Below the pieces are notes generated by a model that saw nothing but the letters and a program-made list of their open reading frames with translations, was not told where the DNA came from and searched no databases. From NCBI GenBank assembly GCA_029204225.1, contig CM055095.1:43675184-43739183 (forward strand): 64,000 nucleotides of DNA, read 5' to 3'. Shown here piece after piece: positions 27,136 through 42,940 of the stretch (its first letter is position 1; every line of letters begins with the position of its first letter). This DNA is from Diphasiastrum complanatum. Taxonomy: Eukaryota; Streptophyta; Lycopodiopsida; Lycopodiales; Lycopodiaceae. A program made the position numbers and the translations under genes.

Positions 27136-29335
27136 TATCTTATGAAATTGCAAGTTCTTTTTCTAATATAAGTTTGATAAAATCATATGAACGTACTAAA
27201 ATCTAGTTATACTACAAACATGATGTAGATGGATGTGTGATATGGAGATTCGTGAGATAGACATGCAAACAAAACATGAAGATATGGTGGAGGCTGTATG
27301 TATGCTTGAGAGGGATTTTTCAATTTCTATTCTAGACATACAGGTGTGTTTAAACCTAACAAAACTAAACAACAAAATGCGCAATTATACATTAGAATAA
27401 TAAGTTAGTTTGTAATGGTCTCGTATAGTAAACATCCTGACCATATCTGTAAAGCTTCATGTTGAGGAGAATAAGCTCACCTGCATCCATCCACAATAAC
27501 AACCATGTAAGAACAAGGGCACCCTTGTGGGAACTATAGGTGTCTACACCTATTCTTAGTTGTTATCCATTTCACAACTTGAAGTTAGAAAAATCCAGAC
27601 CATTCCACTACCTACTTTTAGAAGTGATGAATGGGTTACTCCTGATGCCTCAATTTTAGAAAATTTTTAGATGTAAACAATATAATGACATAAAAAATTC
27701 ATTAAAGATAAGTACAGGCTCAAAAACAGTCCGATTAGGTTGGTTTGTTTCTTTGATTATATTTGTGGATTTTTTTGCAAGTGTCAATGTACACAAAACT
27801 TCAACTATGTTCGTATGTAAAAATTTATTGGGAAGTATACTATCTGAGCTTATGGATGAAGGCTGCAATAAGAAACCAAATGAAGATATAGAATGCAGAA
27901 TCAAAATGTCCTCCATATGGTTTCGTTATCAAATATAAAAAAAAATGCTCAGCCTCTGCTTCAATTACCAAAGATGAAAAAGGATTAAAATTAAATGGGT
28001 ACCATTGGATCAAGATCTGGAACAAAGTAAACACTCTGAGAGGAGGAATATTGACATAATTTTCAATGATCATGGACTTCTAACTTGTATTGAGGTGGAG
28101 GAAGATTAGAGCCTGAATTACATTAGGCAGGAACTATTGCTCCTACAATATGATATACCCACATATTTCAGATTATTTTCCAATGGTAAACAGGTAGGTT
28201 GCTATGAACATTTTTATTCTTCTTTAATAGCTTATATCAACAATCTATCATATAATAGCTATTCCTAGATTATTACCTTAAAAAATGTACTTCTAAATGC
28301 AACAAAATTTGTGTCAATTTTTTGCAGGTACGTAAAAGATACGAGTTTGAGATTTAATGCAGAGATATTGGCGAAACTATTTAAATACTAGAGGAACACT
28401 AAATTTTTGTATCAAAAAAATAAAATTCCATCGTCATTATAAAATAGAAAACAAGTAGAAATTGCAATAGAGTGCTATCACATAGACACAACTTGATTGT
28501 AACAATCAATATTTATATCAATGAAAATAGGACTTTTATATCCCGTTGTTCGTAAATTATAACATCTCCTTCCAGAGCAATGTGAATGGTTGTCAGAGCG
28601 GGGGCGACTTTTTTTGTAGCACCTTTGGGGCTATCAATTTTAGGAACAAAACTTTGGCCATTTGTAACAAAAGCTTTAATCAGCCTTGTCGCAATCTGTA
28701 CACTTCATCGGGGTTGTATGGTTTGATATTCTTGTTTCTTGTTCTTGCTTAGTTGTGGATTAGCTTCGGTTCTTGCTTGCAAAATCTTGTAGAAATCAGC
28801 ATTCAAGTAAACTATAGAGGCTAGAAATGTGGTGTAAATCTTGCATAGTCTTGACATTCTAGTTCTTGATGTTCTTGGATAATCTAGGCATCAAGTAATA
28901 TGTGTTTCTTGATTCTTAGATTGTTAAATGCTGTTAGGAATCTTGTTTCTTGTTTCTTGAATCTTGTTTTAGTTTCAGTAGCTAATCTAGTTCTTGATTG
29001 TTCTTTGATTCAGTAGTTAGTAGTAGGATTGCTCTCTGTGTTGAACGTTGATCTGCTTGAGCTGTAGATGGTTGCATGGCTAGTGTATGCATGTAGCTGA
29101 GTATCGGATTTGAGTAACCCACTGACAGGATGGGAAATATGTAATGCATCCTTGAATATTGCTTCTACTCTGTAACCGTTCTAATAAGAAGAGTAATCAC
29201 AAAGAACCATAACAACAGAAGTAATCCAAGAGAGATAAGAAACAAAAAAGAGAAAAAAACGTGTTCACGGAATCAGTGAATCTGTGAACATTCACATATG
29301 TGTAGCTCTAAGGATTCTTTCTCTTCTATTGCACC
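26611..29335. other. Intergenic, no gene seen
   Basis: AT-rich. A TG microsatellite is at 27097-27134. Around 28700-29060 there are repeated TTCTTG phrases (CTTGTTTCTTG), possibly a decayed LTR of the copia fragment to the right. No supported coding region. Confidence 0.45.
27097..27134 (+). repeat. (TG)n microsatellite
   Basis: 38 bases of TG repeats in intergenic DNA. Confidence 0.95.
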
Positions 29336-30470
29336 TTATGATGGAGTCAAGAAATCAATATACACTGCAAATGATTTTGAATGTCCTATTGAAGGCATAG
29401 GGAATATTCCCTTAAAGCTTGCATCCTAAAGTTCTTTCTCTTTCTAAAGTTCTCTATGTGCCTAAGCTTACTAAGAATCTCATTAGTGCTGGCCAATTGC
29501 TTGATAATGGCCTTGATGTAAAATTCAATGTTGATACTTGCACTATCAAGAAGAATGATGAGATACTTGCATTAGGATCTAGATTTGGAGGCATTTATAA
29601 ACTAGATCCAAATGAATATGTGAATGCTTGTAATGTTGCTCTTGTGAACAAGCTCTCTATGGAGGAATTATGGCATAGGATATTGGGACATCCCAACTAC
29701 AAATCCATGCTCTCTATGATCAAAGAGGCCAAAGCTATTGGCTTGCCAAAGTCATTCTCCAAGAAGATCAAGCCTTGTGAGGCTTGTGCTATTGCTAAAT
29801 CTCACAAAAAGCCATTTACAAGATCTTCTATCAAAAGCAAGCATCCTTTGGAGTTAATCCACTCGGATGTGCATTTCTCATCAACTATAAACAAGGGAGG
29901 AGCCACTTGTTTTGTTACTTTCATTGATGATTTCACAAGATTCCCTTGGATATATCTTCTTGCTTCTAAATCTATGGTGTTTGATCATTTCCTTATTTTC
30001 AAAGCTTATGTAGAGAAGCGATTCTCATTCAAGATAAAAGCTCTTAGATGTGATGGAGGTGGTGAATATATCTCCAATAAATTTCATGATTTTTGTGAGC
30101 TTGAAGGCATCAAAAGAGAGTTCTCTTGTGCTATTCTCCATCTCAAAATGGAGTGGCCGAGAGAAAGAATAGATCTCTATGTGAATGCGCAAAATCTATG
30201 AGAATTAAGGCATCTTTGCCCAAAGATTTTTGGGGAGAAGCCATTAATTGTGCAAATTATCTTTGCAATAGGCTCCCACATATAGCTCTTGGAGGAAATT
30301 ACATATATATTTATCTATAAGGATTCATCAACGATGAGTTCAAAGTGTGCTTGCTCTTCAAAAGTCTTTATGGATTCAAGCAAGCACCAAGATCATGGTA
30401 TTCAAGACTTAATTCTTTCCTTATCTCAGTAGGATTTACTCTTAGTGACTATGATTCTTCCATGACTTAG
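29336..30470 (+). pseudogene. copia protease end, integrase and RT scrap
   Basis: It starts with a DGVKKSIYTAND protease end, then the main frame 29419-30201 carries LYVPKLTKNLISAGQLL, the HHCC site (WHRILGH, CEACAIAK) and the first two DDE residues (HSDVHF, RCDGGGEY). A frameshift near 30130 moves to the frame with QNGVAERKNRSL, the third residue. After 30300 about 1 kb of pol is missing, and RT resumes as KSLYGFKQAPRSWYSRL at about 30360. It ends in a stop. It is then cut off by the LTR of the opposite-strand element at 30480. Confidence 0.88.
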
Positions 30471-30479
30471 AATTTGCTT

Positions 30480-30729
30480 TGCACAGGAGCACAGATCATG
30501 CTACATAGTAACACAGACAGAAAAACACTCTCCACAGCAAGCTCATATAGCAACTGCATTTCTCAAAATGAAATTACACTGTACATATAGTTGTTCACTC
30601 AGGCAACCCATGCACGACCCAGGTTGCCGTTGGCGGGATGCGTGTCCCATCGTGGCAAGGCCAATTGATCCTTATCAACTGATAGGACCCACAGTACAGT
30701 AACACAGTGATTCTACTTTAATTCTAACT
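30480..30729 (-). repeat. 3' LTR of minus-strand copia
   Basis: On the minus strand the polypurine run AAGGGAGAG is followed by AGTTAGAATTAAAG, which matches the usual TGTTAGAATT LTR start with T to A in the first base. The other end is TCCTGTGCA. Length is about 250 bp. It lies right after the RNase H end of the minus-strand pol. Confidence 0.65.
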
Positions 30730-30783
30730 CTCTCCCTTAAAGTAGAGTCTACTTTTTATACAGTCATATACATAGCTTTAAAG

Positions 30784-31287
30784 TCAACAAACTTTAAGTA
30801 CGGAAAGCTTTGATCTAAAATTATCAAACTTTTCTCCAACAAGTGGCTTAGTGAAAATATCAGCTAGTTGTTCTTCTGTGCTACAATGAACAACATGAAT
30901 TTCACGACTCAGCAGCCTTTCACGTATAGAGTGATATTGAATCTCAATGTGTTTGGTTCTCACATGGAACACTGGATTCTTTGCCAGCTGAATGCCACTC
31001 TGACTGTCGCTATGTAATGTCGTGGGATTTTTCTACTTCATGCCAACTTCTTCCAAGATTTGTCTCAACCATATAGCTTCATGTGCTGCACTACACATTT
31101 TCTTATACTTTGCTTCTGTGGTGGATAGAGCAATTGTACTTTGCTTCTTACTAGACCAGGAAAAGCAACTACTACAAAACTGGAATACATACCCTATGGT
31201 GGATCTATGATCATCATAGTCACCTCCCCAATCCGCATCCACATAACCACACAACTCAGGTAACCCATCATGCTTCCTGTAAATCAA
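30784..31287 (-). pseudogene. copia RNase H
   Basis: The first frame has GYVDADWGGDYDDHRSTIGYVF and a STTEAKYKK block, where AEY is usual, so a catalytic Glu is replaced by Lys. A frameshift near 31020 leads to RTKHIEIQYHSIRERLL and ADIFTKPL, the C-terminal end before the LTR. Confidence 0.85.
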
Positions 31288-32308
31288 GCCATAATTTGAA
31301 GGCCTTTCACATAACGCAAAATGCGTTTAGCTGCCTTCCAATGTGTTTCCGTAGGTGCTTCCATAAACTGACTTACAATGCCAACATCATAGCATATATC
31401 TGGTCTAGTCGTGGTAAGGTAAATCAAGCTCCCTACTAACTGCTTGTACAGCGTAGCATCAAATGGTTGTGACTCATCAAGCTTAGAAAGCTTTTTACCT
31501 AGTTCAATGGGAGTATTCATTGGTTTGCAATCCTGCAACCTAAACCTATGCAACAACTCTTTGACATACTTCACATGTGTTAAACCCACTTCGTGTCCTT
31601 TTTGCCACACCTCTACTCCAAGGCAGTAATGCATCAAGCTGAGATCTATCATCTCGAATTGTTCCATGAGATCTTTCTTGATCATATCTATCATCCAGTG
31701 TGTTCTCACCATCCCCTTTGAACGAAAGTAGGCATCAATCCTGCTATACCACACACGTGGTGCCTGTTAAAGACTTTCTTCAAGTGACATACTTTATTTT
31801 CTTGTCCCTTCACTACAAAGCCTTTAGGTTGATCCATAAACACCTCTTCTTCTAACTCACCATTTAGAAAAGCAGATTTCACATCCATCTGATGCAAAGG
31901 CCAACCAAAATGTGAAGCTAAAGCAACAAGTAGACATAGAGTATTCCACTTACATACTGGCGCAAAGGTCTCCTCATAGTCGATGCCTTTACTTTGTGCA
32001 TACCCTTTGATCACCAATCTTGCCTTGTCCTTCTCCTTGTGTTTGTCACCTGCAACTTCAATCCTTCTTGCACCAAAACGTTTATCTCTACCTCTCCAAC
32101 CTGTTTCTTTGGGTTGAGTAGTAGTATCTTGAGATATATCCTCATGTTCATCACTTGGAAGGTCAATGAATGGATCATCATCAGGAGGTATCCTCACTAT
32201 ACCATCTTTCCCACTGGATGTTGTATCTATTTTCTTAGCATCCTCGTCTTCATACATCTTGGATTCATCGAAGATAACATCACAGCTTACATGGATTTTG
32301 TTTTCCAC
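31284..32308 (-). pseudogene. copia reverse transcriptase, two frames
   Basis: Frame one (32308-31706) carries the spacer, KARLVIKGYAQ, the ETFAPV block, MDVKSAFLNGELEEEVFM and DQPKGFV. The middle of RT, including the YVDD box, is deleted around 31740. Frame two (31754-31284) continues with MIDLSLMHYCLGVEVWQ, KLSKLDESQPFD, LVGSLIYLTTTRPDI and KAAKRILRYVKG. Without YVDD it cannot polymerise. Confidence 0.88.
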
Positions 32309-32416
32309 TGGATTAAAACATCTATAGTATCTTAGGAATATACACTTGATAGCTTTTACATCAAGTTTACGTCTCTCTTCATTAGGAATGTGTACAAAGG
32401 CCTTACATCCAAAGAT

Positions 32417-33304
32417 TCACAAGTGGCTCACCTTTGGCTTCTTCTTCGTGAATGCTTCCTCAGGTGTTATCTTTGGTATGGCAATGGTAGGACTTCTATT
32501 TTGAAGATAGACTGTCGTACAACATGCTTTTGACCAAAAATCTTTTGGTAGTTTCATCTCAGCTAGCATAGATCTGGCACTTTCCACAATCGTACGATTC
32601 TTGCACTCAGCTACACCATTGAGAGCAGGAGTATAAGCTTGCGTAAATTGTCTTTTAATCCCACATTGATCACAAAGATCATTGAAGTCATTAGACTTGT
32701 ACTCACCTCCACTATCTGATCTTAGGACTTTGATCTTCCTACCTATCTGATTTTCGACCAATGCTTTGAAGCTCTTGAAATTGTCAAATGCATATGATTT
32801 CTTCTTCAAGAAGTAGATCCACGTCTTACGTGACATATCATCAATAAAGGTCATGAAATAGAAGGCTTTACCTAAGGACATGGTCCTCATAGGCCCGCAT
32901 AAATCTGTATGGATCAAATCCATGATGTTCTTTGCCCTTGCAACACCACCTTTATTGAACTTCTCTCGATGCTGCTTCCCATATACACAAGATTCGCACA
33001 TCGATTTCAAGTGGTCTTCTATAGTAGGCAATCCTGTTACCATCTCCAATTTTCTCATCAAACTGAGGCTTCCCAAGTTTAAGTGACCAAGCCTCTTATG
33101 CCACAACTCAGTTTGCGATGGAATGGATGACACAAGTCCATGTTGCCCCTTGATTGTAGCATTCAACCTGTACAATTTCGTATTGGGCTCCCTTACTCCA
33201 TCCACAATAACTTTGAACTTTTGGTTCACATCCTTCACAAAGCAACGATCATGGGACAACTTTTGATCAATAATGACTCCAACAGAAGGTAGAACTTTCT
33301 TCAA
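32417..33304 (-). pseudogene. copia integrase
   Basis: 295 open codons. WHKRLGHLN and CESCVYGKQH give the HHCC zinc site. HTDLCGP, RSDSGGEY and the E of GVAECKNR, 35 residues after the second Asp, form the DD35E triad. The usual AERKNR is AECKNR, one substitution beside the catalytic Glu. The domain joins element DNA into the genome. The frame ends at about 32417, where it passes to the RT frame after a break. Confidence 0.88.
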
Positions 33305-33345
33305 ACCTGGTACGTAAAGTACCTCCCTGTTTTTGCCATAGAATC

Positions 33346-36587
<3,242 letters not shown>

Positions 36588-36760
36588 AAGAGGCAAGGTA
36601 AATTGTTCAAACTTGATGCTTGTGTTGTTGCTAACCAAGTTGGATGTATGGAAAAGGAGAAATTGTCAATGCAAGAGGTGTGGCACAAGAGATTGAGGCA
36701 TCTCAACTTCAAGTTATTGGAGGTGATGTCAGAAAGTGGTGTGCAGAAGATAGGTCTAGC
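36588..36760 (+). pseudogene. copia pre-integrase scrap
   Basis: About 50 codons (KRQGKLFKLDACVVANQVGC, then QEVWHKRLRHLNFK, then LEVM) match the start of the long ORF at 8248 closely, so it is the same copia family. The second His motif reads RLRHL where GHL is usual. Both ends are abrupt. Confidence 0.8.
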
Positions 36761-37440
36761 TCGAAAAGAAAACGAATGAAAATAATTCAAGTGTCTAGAA
36801 AGAGAATTTTTCGAGCCTGGCGAAATAAACTATTTTCATCTTTCCAATGCATGACTACGCCTATCAATTTCAAACAAAACAATAGTGATAGAAATCACGT
36901 TTGAACTTATAGTAACTAACTTTGAAATCGCCGGTACTACAATGATTACGTAGCCAAACAATTAAGCATCGAAAATTATCAAACAAATAATTAGTCACTG
37001 GCATCTTGTTGTGTAAGACCATGAGTTGAGGAAAGACTGTTTAGTTACTTAAAAGTTAGTTGGATGTGACTTGGTAGTGGGAAGTTCAACAATATTTGGT
37101 TGTAGAAAGTGACAGCCAAGAAGCTTGATGGGGGGTAAGAAGAGAGGAGATAGAAAGGAAGAGAGGTCGATGGTGTAAAGGAGGAGATAGTGGAGAGTGG
37201 ACAAAGAGTGGATGTGTTAGTGATCATACAATCGATCAGGATTGGGCAATTTAGAAGAATAATACTTGATTCGATGTGCTAGTGATCAGATTAGGTTAGC
37301 AGAATTGACGAGTGAGCATGCATCTAGTGCATGGAGTTTTGTAAGAAGCTATTGTCATTGGAATGAGAATCCTTGGAGTACTTCTTATCATTTCTACTAT
37401 TTTGTTGCATATAATCGTGTGCTAAGTACTTGTAGTATTC
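36761..37440. other. Intergenic, no gene seen
   Basis: No coding or repeat signal beyond a purine-rich stretch at 37125-37205. Confidence 0.4.
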
Positions 37441-38270
37441 TGATGTTAGCAAGCACCACATGCTTGGTACAACCACTTCAACATGTTTCTCCTATCTAGA
37501 GGTTTGACACACACTTCTTCAAATTTTGACCTTTACTACTTTGCTCGTGACTCTAGCATCACACTGACTGTGTTGTACGTAGAAGACCTCATAATCACAT
37601 GCAATGATGATGATTTGATTAGTGCAATCACGAAGGACCTATCCACTAGTTTTGACATGACCAATCTTGGTTTGATTCACTACTATTTGGGAGTGAAAAT
37701 TTGGCAAAGATGTGATACCATTGCACCAACACAAACGAAGTATGTGAATGAGATTCTGACATGTTTCAAGATGTGCAACAACAAGCCGGTGTCTAAACAT
37801 GCGGAGATTGGTAAGAAACTATCTAACCAGGATGAGAGTGTGCTAGTTGAAGCTACTTTATTTCATCAATTAGTTGGTTCACTAATTTATCTCACAACTA
37901 CTCATCCTGATATAAGCTATGATGTAATTGTTGTGAGTCAATTTATGGGTACTCCTAGAGAGATTCATTGAAAAGCAACGAAGAGAATTCTTCGTTATGT
38001 GAAAGGGACACTAACCATGGATTGTTATATGAGAGGCAGTAGGCTTTACTAATTTTATAGCGTTGTGTTGATTCGGATTGGACATGCTATGTAGATGTAA
38101 CAAATTACAAAAAAATAAGTCTGTTAGAGCTTTTAGAACATTCTTGGGTCTAATTGTTTCAATCCTTTATTCTTGGGGGCAAGCAATTTCCGCATTTAGG
38201 CTTAAAGCCAGATCTTTGTTGAGGTTCAAGCTTCCTTCCCTCAACAACAATGTACATTCTATTGGTAATG
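37441..38270 (+). pseudogene. copia RT with YVED box, and RNase H scraps
   Basis: Starts at KQAPHAWYNHF. The main frame 37483-37971 carries LTVLYVEDLIITCND, where YVDD is expected, so a catalytic Asp is Glu. MTNLGLIHYYLGVKIWQ, KKLSNQDESVL and LVGSLIYLTTTHPDI follow. A TGA at 37969 replaces the Trp of the HWKA block, after which KRILRYVKG continues. RNase H is present only as frameshifted scraps to about 38270. It is a clear relic. Confidence 0.88.
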
Positions 38271-39900
38271 AATAAAACAAAGCAACTCCCTTGAGTGAGA
38301 AAAAAAAATTCAGCTCAAAGCTCCAATGTTGTGACGTAGATACTTCTTTTAATGAATAATTATTCATTGATTCAATAGGCAAACTTGAATAACCTATGAT
38401 ACATTCTATTTTACTGGTCAATAAGTGCATTCATCATCATATCTTTTGAAGTCAATCCATGATCTCAAAAAAATTTCTCATGAAGGAAATAGTGCAAACA
38501 AATTTTTGTTGTGAATTTTCTTGCATGCCAATCATCTTTTTCTCCAAACATAGATAAAATGTCTTTCCATGAGCAAAAATAAATGGTGGAAGTTTGGCGA
38601 TGTTCAATATCGAGACTTGTTCATGGATATTCCAATCCCTAAAGAGATATTAAATGAAACACTTATAATTGGCCTAATGCATTCAAAGCCATGTGCATAG
38701 CATGGTGGTTGAGTTTGTGCTCATTCAACGTTGAAATAATAGTAGTGCCAATATTTGTTGGTGGTGAATCAAATCCTTAGCATAACAATTGGTTGTTGTT
38801 GGGCTCCAACTCCAACATGGATTATGTATTGCAAGACCTGGCTTATTGACCGTAGATGAGATGTGTCACTTGTAATATAGTACAAAGCTATTGCAAATTA
38901 ATATGCTTTGATGACATCACAAGGCCCCCCACAATTGGGCATTATAAGCCATTGTCTTAATATACACAACTATTTTGTAATTTTAAAAAAAATGTGAGAT
39001 GATAACCATAAGGATTTATCAATGTGGTTGATTTTATATTGTTCTCGAGACCTCTTGTAGTAGACTACATCAACTAGAGATGGACATTGATCATAATGAC
39101 CCAAATTGTTCTCCAAATTGCAATAAAATATCAAGGTCTATCTATGTACACCCCTTATTTGAGTGTGCTAAGAAAGAAGTAGGGAGTCAACTTGCTTTTA
39201 CCTCTTGCTATATCCTTGAAGGAATGACCCTCAATTGGAGCTTAACAATATTCACATATACCTTGGGCCTAGCAAACTCTAACTTGAATGTAATGGTCTC
39301 CTACTTCCACTACATAGTAGATATTACTAGGGGGTTTGAAATTAGTACACAAAAGAAATTAGCCCTTTTGTATTGAATTACACTAATTTATCTTTTTCAA
39401 CATCATTCATACTCTTATGTCCTCCAAGCCTTCCTTTTGGTTGTCCACAAGGTTAGGGGTTCAACTTCAATCTACCACAAAGCATTGGTGGGTGCCATTC
39501 ATGCAACCCTTTTGAACAACACATTTATAGCCACGACAACTTTGGCCTTCGTGGGCTTTGGACTTCGTGGGCCCGCATGTAGACTGGATTTGAGCTTAAT
39601 TTGGTGGCATTGGTGCGGTTCTACTGAATGAGTGCACTGCAGAGGCACGTGGAGTGCTGGCCCCACCCCACTCCATCGAATGGTGATGAATGGGGCTAAG
39701 GGAGTAAAAGGTTTTCTCTCCCCTTGGACGATGTGGCCACATCATAGCTCTGCCGCACTTATTGCTGTGTATTATATGAGACTACATCATGCATAGCTCT
39801 TCCACATAACTTGCTCTCTCTTTTGGTATTCCAGGTCTGCTGTTTGGCGCAGAAAAGCTCATCCAAATATATTGCTGTTTGTTTCATAAGACTAGCAAGC
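38271..39900. other. Intergenic, no gene seen
   Basis: Small open frames at 39080 and 39437 have no recognisable domain and I do not support them as genes. A phrase ATTGCTGTXTXTTATXXGACTA occurs twice (about 39762 and 39870), hinting at a local duplication upstream of the DUF962 gene. Confidence 0.4.
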
Positions 39901-39904
39901 TAGC

Positions 39905-39910
39905 TATATA
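39905..39910 (+). promoter_or_regulatory. Possible TATA box of DUF962 gene
   Basis: TATATA in GCTATATACTTG, 116 bases before the start codon, a fitting distance for a short leader. Confidence 0.35.
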
Positions 39911-40025
39911 CTTGCCCGCCTTAACCAACTGCTGCAGGAAGCGTATAAGCCTCAAGGCCTAAGACTGAATTGCAGGAAGAGAGTGCTGCAGCAGGCAGCT
40001 TGTTTTGTGGGCGATCTAGAAAAAC

Positions 40026-40352
40026 ATGCAGTTCAAGAGCTTCGACGATTTCTGGGTATTCTATTTGACCCAGCACAGAAAGTTATCTACGAGGCGCTGG
40101 CATTGCTGTGGTACGTCCATTGCTGTACTGTTTATTGTGGCAGCAGCTGTTGTGAAGTGGTGGTGCTTGTTATTTGCTGGTGTTTTAGTAGGGTATGGAT
40201 TTGCTTGGTATAGTCACTTCTTTGTTGAGGGAAATCGGCCTGCTACTTTTGGACACCCAATTTGGTCATTTCTATGCGACTTCAAGATGCTAGGGTTGAC
40301 ATTGATAGGGGGGATTAACAAAGAAATAAAGCGCATCGAGAGCATTGAATAA
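40026..40352 (+). CDS. DUF962 / Mpo1-like small membrane protein
   Basis: One uninterrupted exon, 108 residues, close to the usual 100-120 of the short DUF962 proteins. FYLTQH at 12-17 and RRWH at 23-26 lead into two hydrophobic segments (about 30-45 and 46-60). Then YGFAWYSHFFVEGN (57-70) and PATFGHPIWSFLCD (72-85) are the family signature. H17, H26, H64 and H77 are the conserved histidines that bind iron in yeast Mpo1, which acts in the endoplasmic reticulum in alpha-oxidation of 2-hydroxy fatty acids from phytosphingosine. Same role here is inferred. It stands alone between repeats, has no sign of decay, and its start has A at -3 (AAAACATGC). Confidence 0.88.
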   Translation: MQFKSFDDFWVFYLTQHRKLSTRRWHCCGTSIAVLFIVAAAVVKWWCLLFAGVLVGYGFAWYSHFFVEGNRPATFGHPIWSFLCDFKMLGLTLIGGINKEIKRIESIE

Positions 40353-42599
40353 GATCTACATAGTCAATGCTGACCCGGTCAACCTACTAATGACATTTCG
40401 CGTAGTGGTCTATATCGGGGAGTGATTTGAAATTGGGCACTAGCCCTTCCCTTGTAGCGGTGGTCAACTTGCTAGCGACATACCTAGCGTGAAAACTCGG
40501 GAGCATTTCGTACTTCTAGTTTTCTATAGGGAGATTTGGATGTGTTTCATTCAGTTTTGTATGGTCATTTTAATAAGGTAGGAACTTCAATAATAATTGA
40601 TGAAGTTGGAAAGTCTTTACTTTAGTTTAAAGAATGGTTAGAGAACCACGTAACTATGGTTAATGTATTTAAAGACCACTTAACCTTAATTGAAGGAGTC
40701 TTCATAGGAATTTGTTTGTTGCCATGTGTCAAGAGAAGATAGACCCAACACCATATTGTGTGACCCATTTGTATATACACACAAGTAATTTCTAATTTCT
40801 CTATCCATTACATTTTACATAAATTTGCAATCCTAAATGCATCTTTTTTATCTAGGCTATTTCCCCTTGGCTATGCTTTGAATTTACTTATTTCGTTCTA
40901 GAAAAAAAAAAATGGTATGAAACAAAAAATGCTATTATATAACTTTGGTAAATTTATCTTAGGTAGCAGAATTAATTGACTTACTTAGGTTAGTTACTCT
41001 TTTGAAATCAAGAAAGTAAAGGATTAGATCGTTAGCATGTGATGGCGGAAGCAAAATTAGCAGATGTGGAGATAGTGGCCGATCCGTGCACAACTCAGCG
41101 ATGGAGATATGGATCGTGGCCACCAAACTCAGCTGGCTTGATCGTATTTGTTTTTTTTGAAATTTGATTGTGACTTGATCATATTTGTTTCTTTGAAATA
41201 GTAAGTCATAACTGAAAAAATTAAACTAAATTTTTCTTATTATTATTTTTTAGCTTATGTTTATATAGAAGTTAGTTGTTAGTTGTCATATTAGTAATTA
41301 AAGCCCATGGAAAGTGGCAATTTTCTTTCCAAAAATCTATAAGATGAAGATTATGCCTTTCTCCATGAAATTTCATTTTGTTTGTACAATTTTGCTTTCG
41401 ATTTCACTTTCAAGTATATTGATTCTTATATGAAGCGCTTCTAAAAGAAAGAATGTGTTTAAAAAAATGTACTTTTTCTTTATGATATATATTTTTTTTG
41501 TTACTTTTGGTCTGCCACTATAAAAGAAAACTTTTTTTTTTGGATTCACTCTTAGAAACATCAAGATTGCATTAATTTATTTTATAATGAATAAATCTAT
41601 CTTTTCTAATGCTTCTTGGTTTCCAAGGGGAGGCTATGATAAGATGTTGGAAGCAAACAAAAATGTATATGTAAATACACACAAGCACACTCTTGTATCT
41701 TTAATCTTCGATTGCCTCACAACTTGTTATACTAATTAACTATAAGATTAGTTTAAATCAAATATCATAGCTAGTTTGCTTGAGCTCTTTTGGAGAATAA
41801 GACTTTTGAAAAAAATCCATTTATTTAACATTTGAATTATACATAATTATCCATGTCATTTATAATGCTCGTTGCTCTTGAAGTTAAATTGATTCATTCT
41901 AACTACTTGGATGCCTCCTAGCCTAAGATTAGTACTATCATGCAATTTCTTGAATGATTCCCTACAGATATCAAACTACATTTGATGTGGGCTATATTCA
42001 ACCTCGCTTTGCAAAATTGTAAGTTATTTAAATTTTTATAAAATTTGAAATGACACTTTATTCTTAAAAAAAAATTCACATCTTCAAGGCATGAACAAAG
42101 GCCAACAAATGTTACATTTATATTTCGTACTTCCTTTGTAGTATATTTGTCATCACTACTTCCATTAGAGATAAATTAAATAGACCATTATGAAGCTCTA
42201 AGACACTGATGATTATCATAATGTCTAGGGTTTTAGTAGATTATGCCATGTACTCTAAAGGCAAGAGGCAAAATCATGTAGATAAATGCTAGCACATGAT
42301 GGCAATTGATAAGAATAATCATGTAGTGCAGCTACTAACACTACAATACCTAGTATGTAACTTTCAACCAAAGCCCTATTCTCGACAAAGATGCCTAACG
42401 GGTGAGTCGAGATTGTGAAGGGTTTTGAAACATCCAAGAGATAAAGATGAGAACAAAACATATCACCAGCTCTACATGGTGATGCTAAAGATCTCGAATA
42501 AGGCCACTACGACAAATTGAGATTTTTTAACCCACAACAAGATTGTTTCAATAATAGCATAAATGCAAAATGACCTAATCTTAGCATAATTGATTGTTT
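40353..42599. other. Intergenic, no gene seen
   Basis: AT-rich, with several T runs. The first part will hold the DUF962 3' UTR. No other coding region is supported. Confidence 0.45.
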
Positions 42600-42940
42600 A
42601 TTGAACTTTCATAACAAGTGGCAAGAAGGACAAATTCAAGATGAAGTGCTTCTATTGTGATGAGAAGGGGCATTTTGCTTCGGAATGCTTCAAGAAGATA
42701 AAGGCTTTTGGTAAGCAAGCTGATCTCACTAATGAGGGAGAGGAGAGGAGAGTGAGAATCACTTATGATGTCAATTTGTTCTTCTTCTAGCTTTAAAGGT
42801 GAAAATCCTTGGTGGATAGTGGAAGAACAAAACTAAGAGATTCTCCAGTGCATGACCGATCTTTGAGATGATACTTTGACATGATCTGCAAGACAAAACA
42901 CGTTGTAAATATGCAAAAGTCAATTCTAAAAAAAGAAATT
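42600..42940 (+). pseudogene. copia gag zinc knuckle and protease start
   Basis: 42647-42688 encodes an intact CCHC knuckle, C-X2-C-X4-H-X4-C (CFYCDEKGHFASEC), preceded by Lys-rich sequence, as at the end of copia gag. About 120 bases on, LVDSGRTK resembles the DSGA active site of the copia protease, with Arg for Ala. Stops lie between. Nothing else of the element is visible. Confidence 0.7.

Larger units (their letters stand above)
30730..33345 (-). mobile_element. Minus-strand copia pol, 5' truncated
   Basis: On the minus strand the order is integrase, RT, RNase H, polypurine tract, LTR. Similarity begins abruptly around 33345 at an EVLYVPGLKK block, so gag, protease and the 5' LTR are missing. 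It converges on the plus-strand copia fragment at 29336-30470. The two are different families. Confidence 0.88.

Noticed and set aside
39425..39480. Possible SINE with GGGGTTCAACTTC as box B
   Set aside because: No good box A at the right distance and no target duplication.
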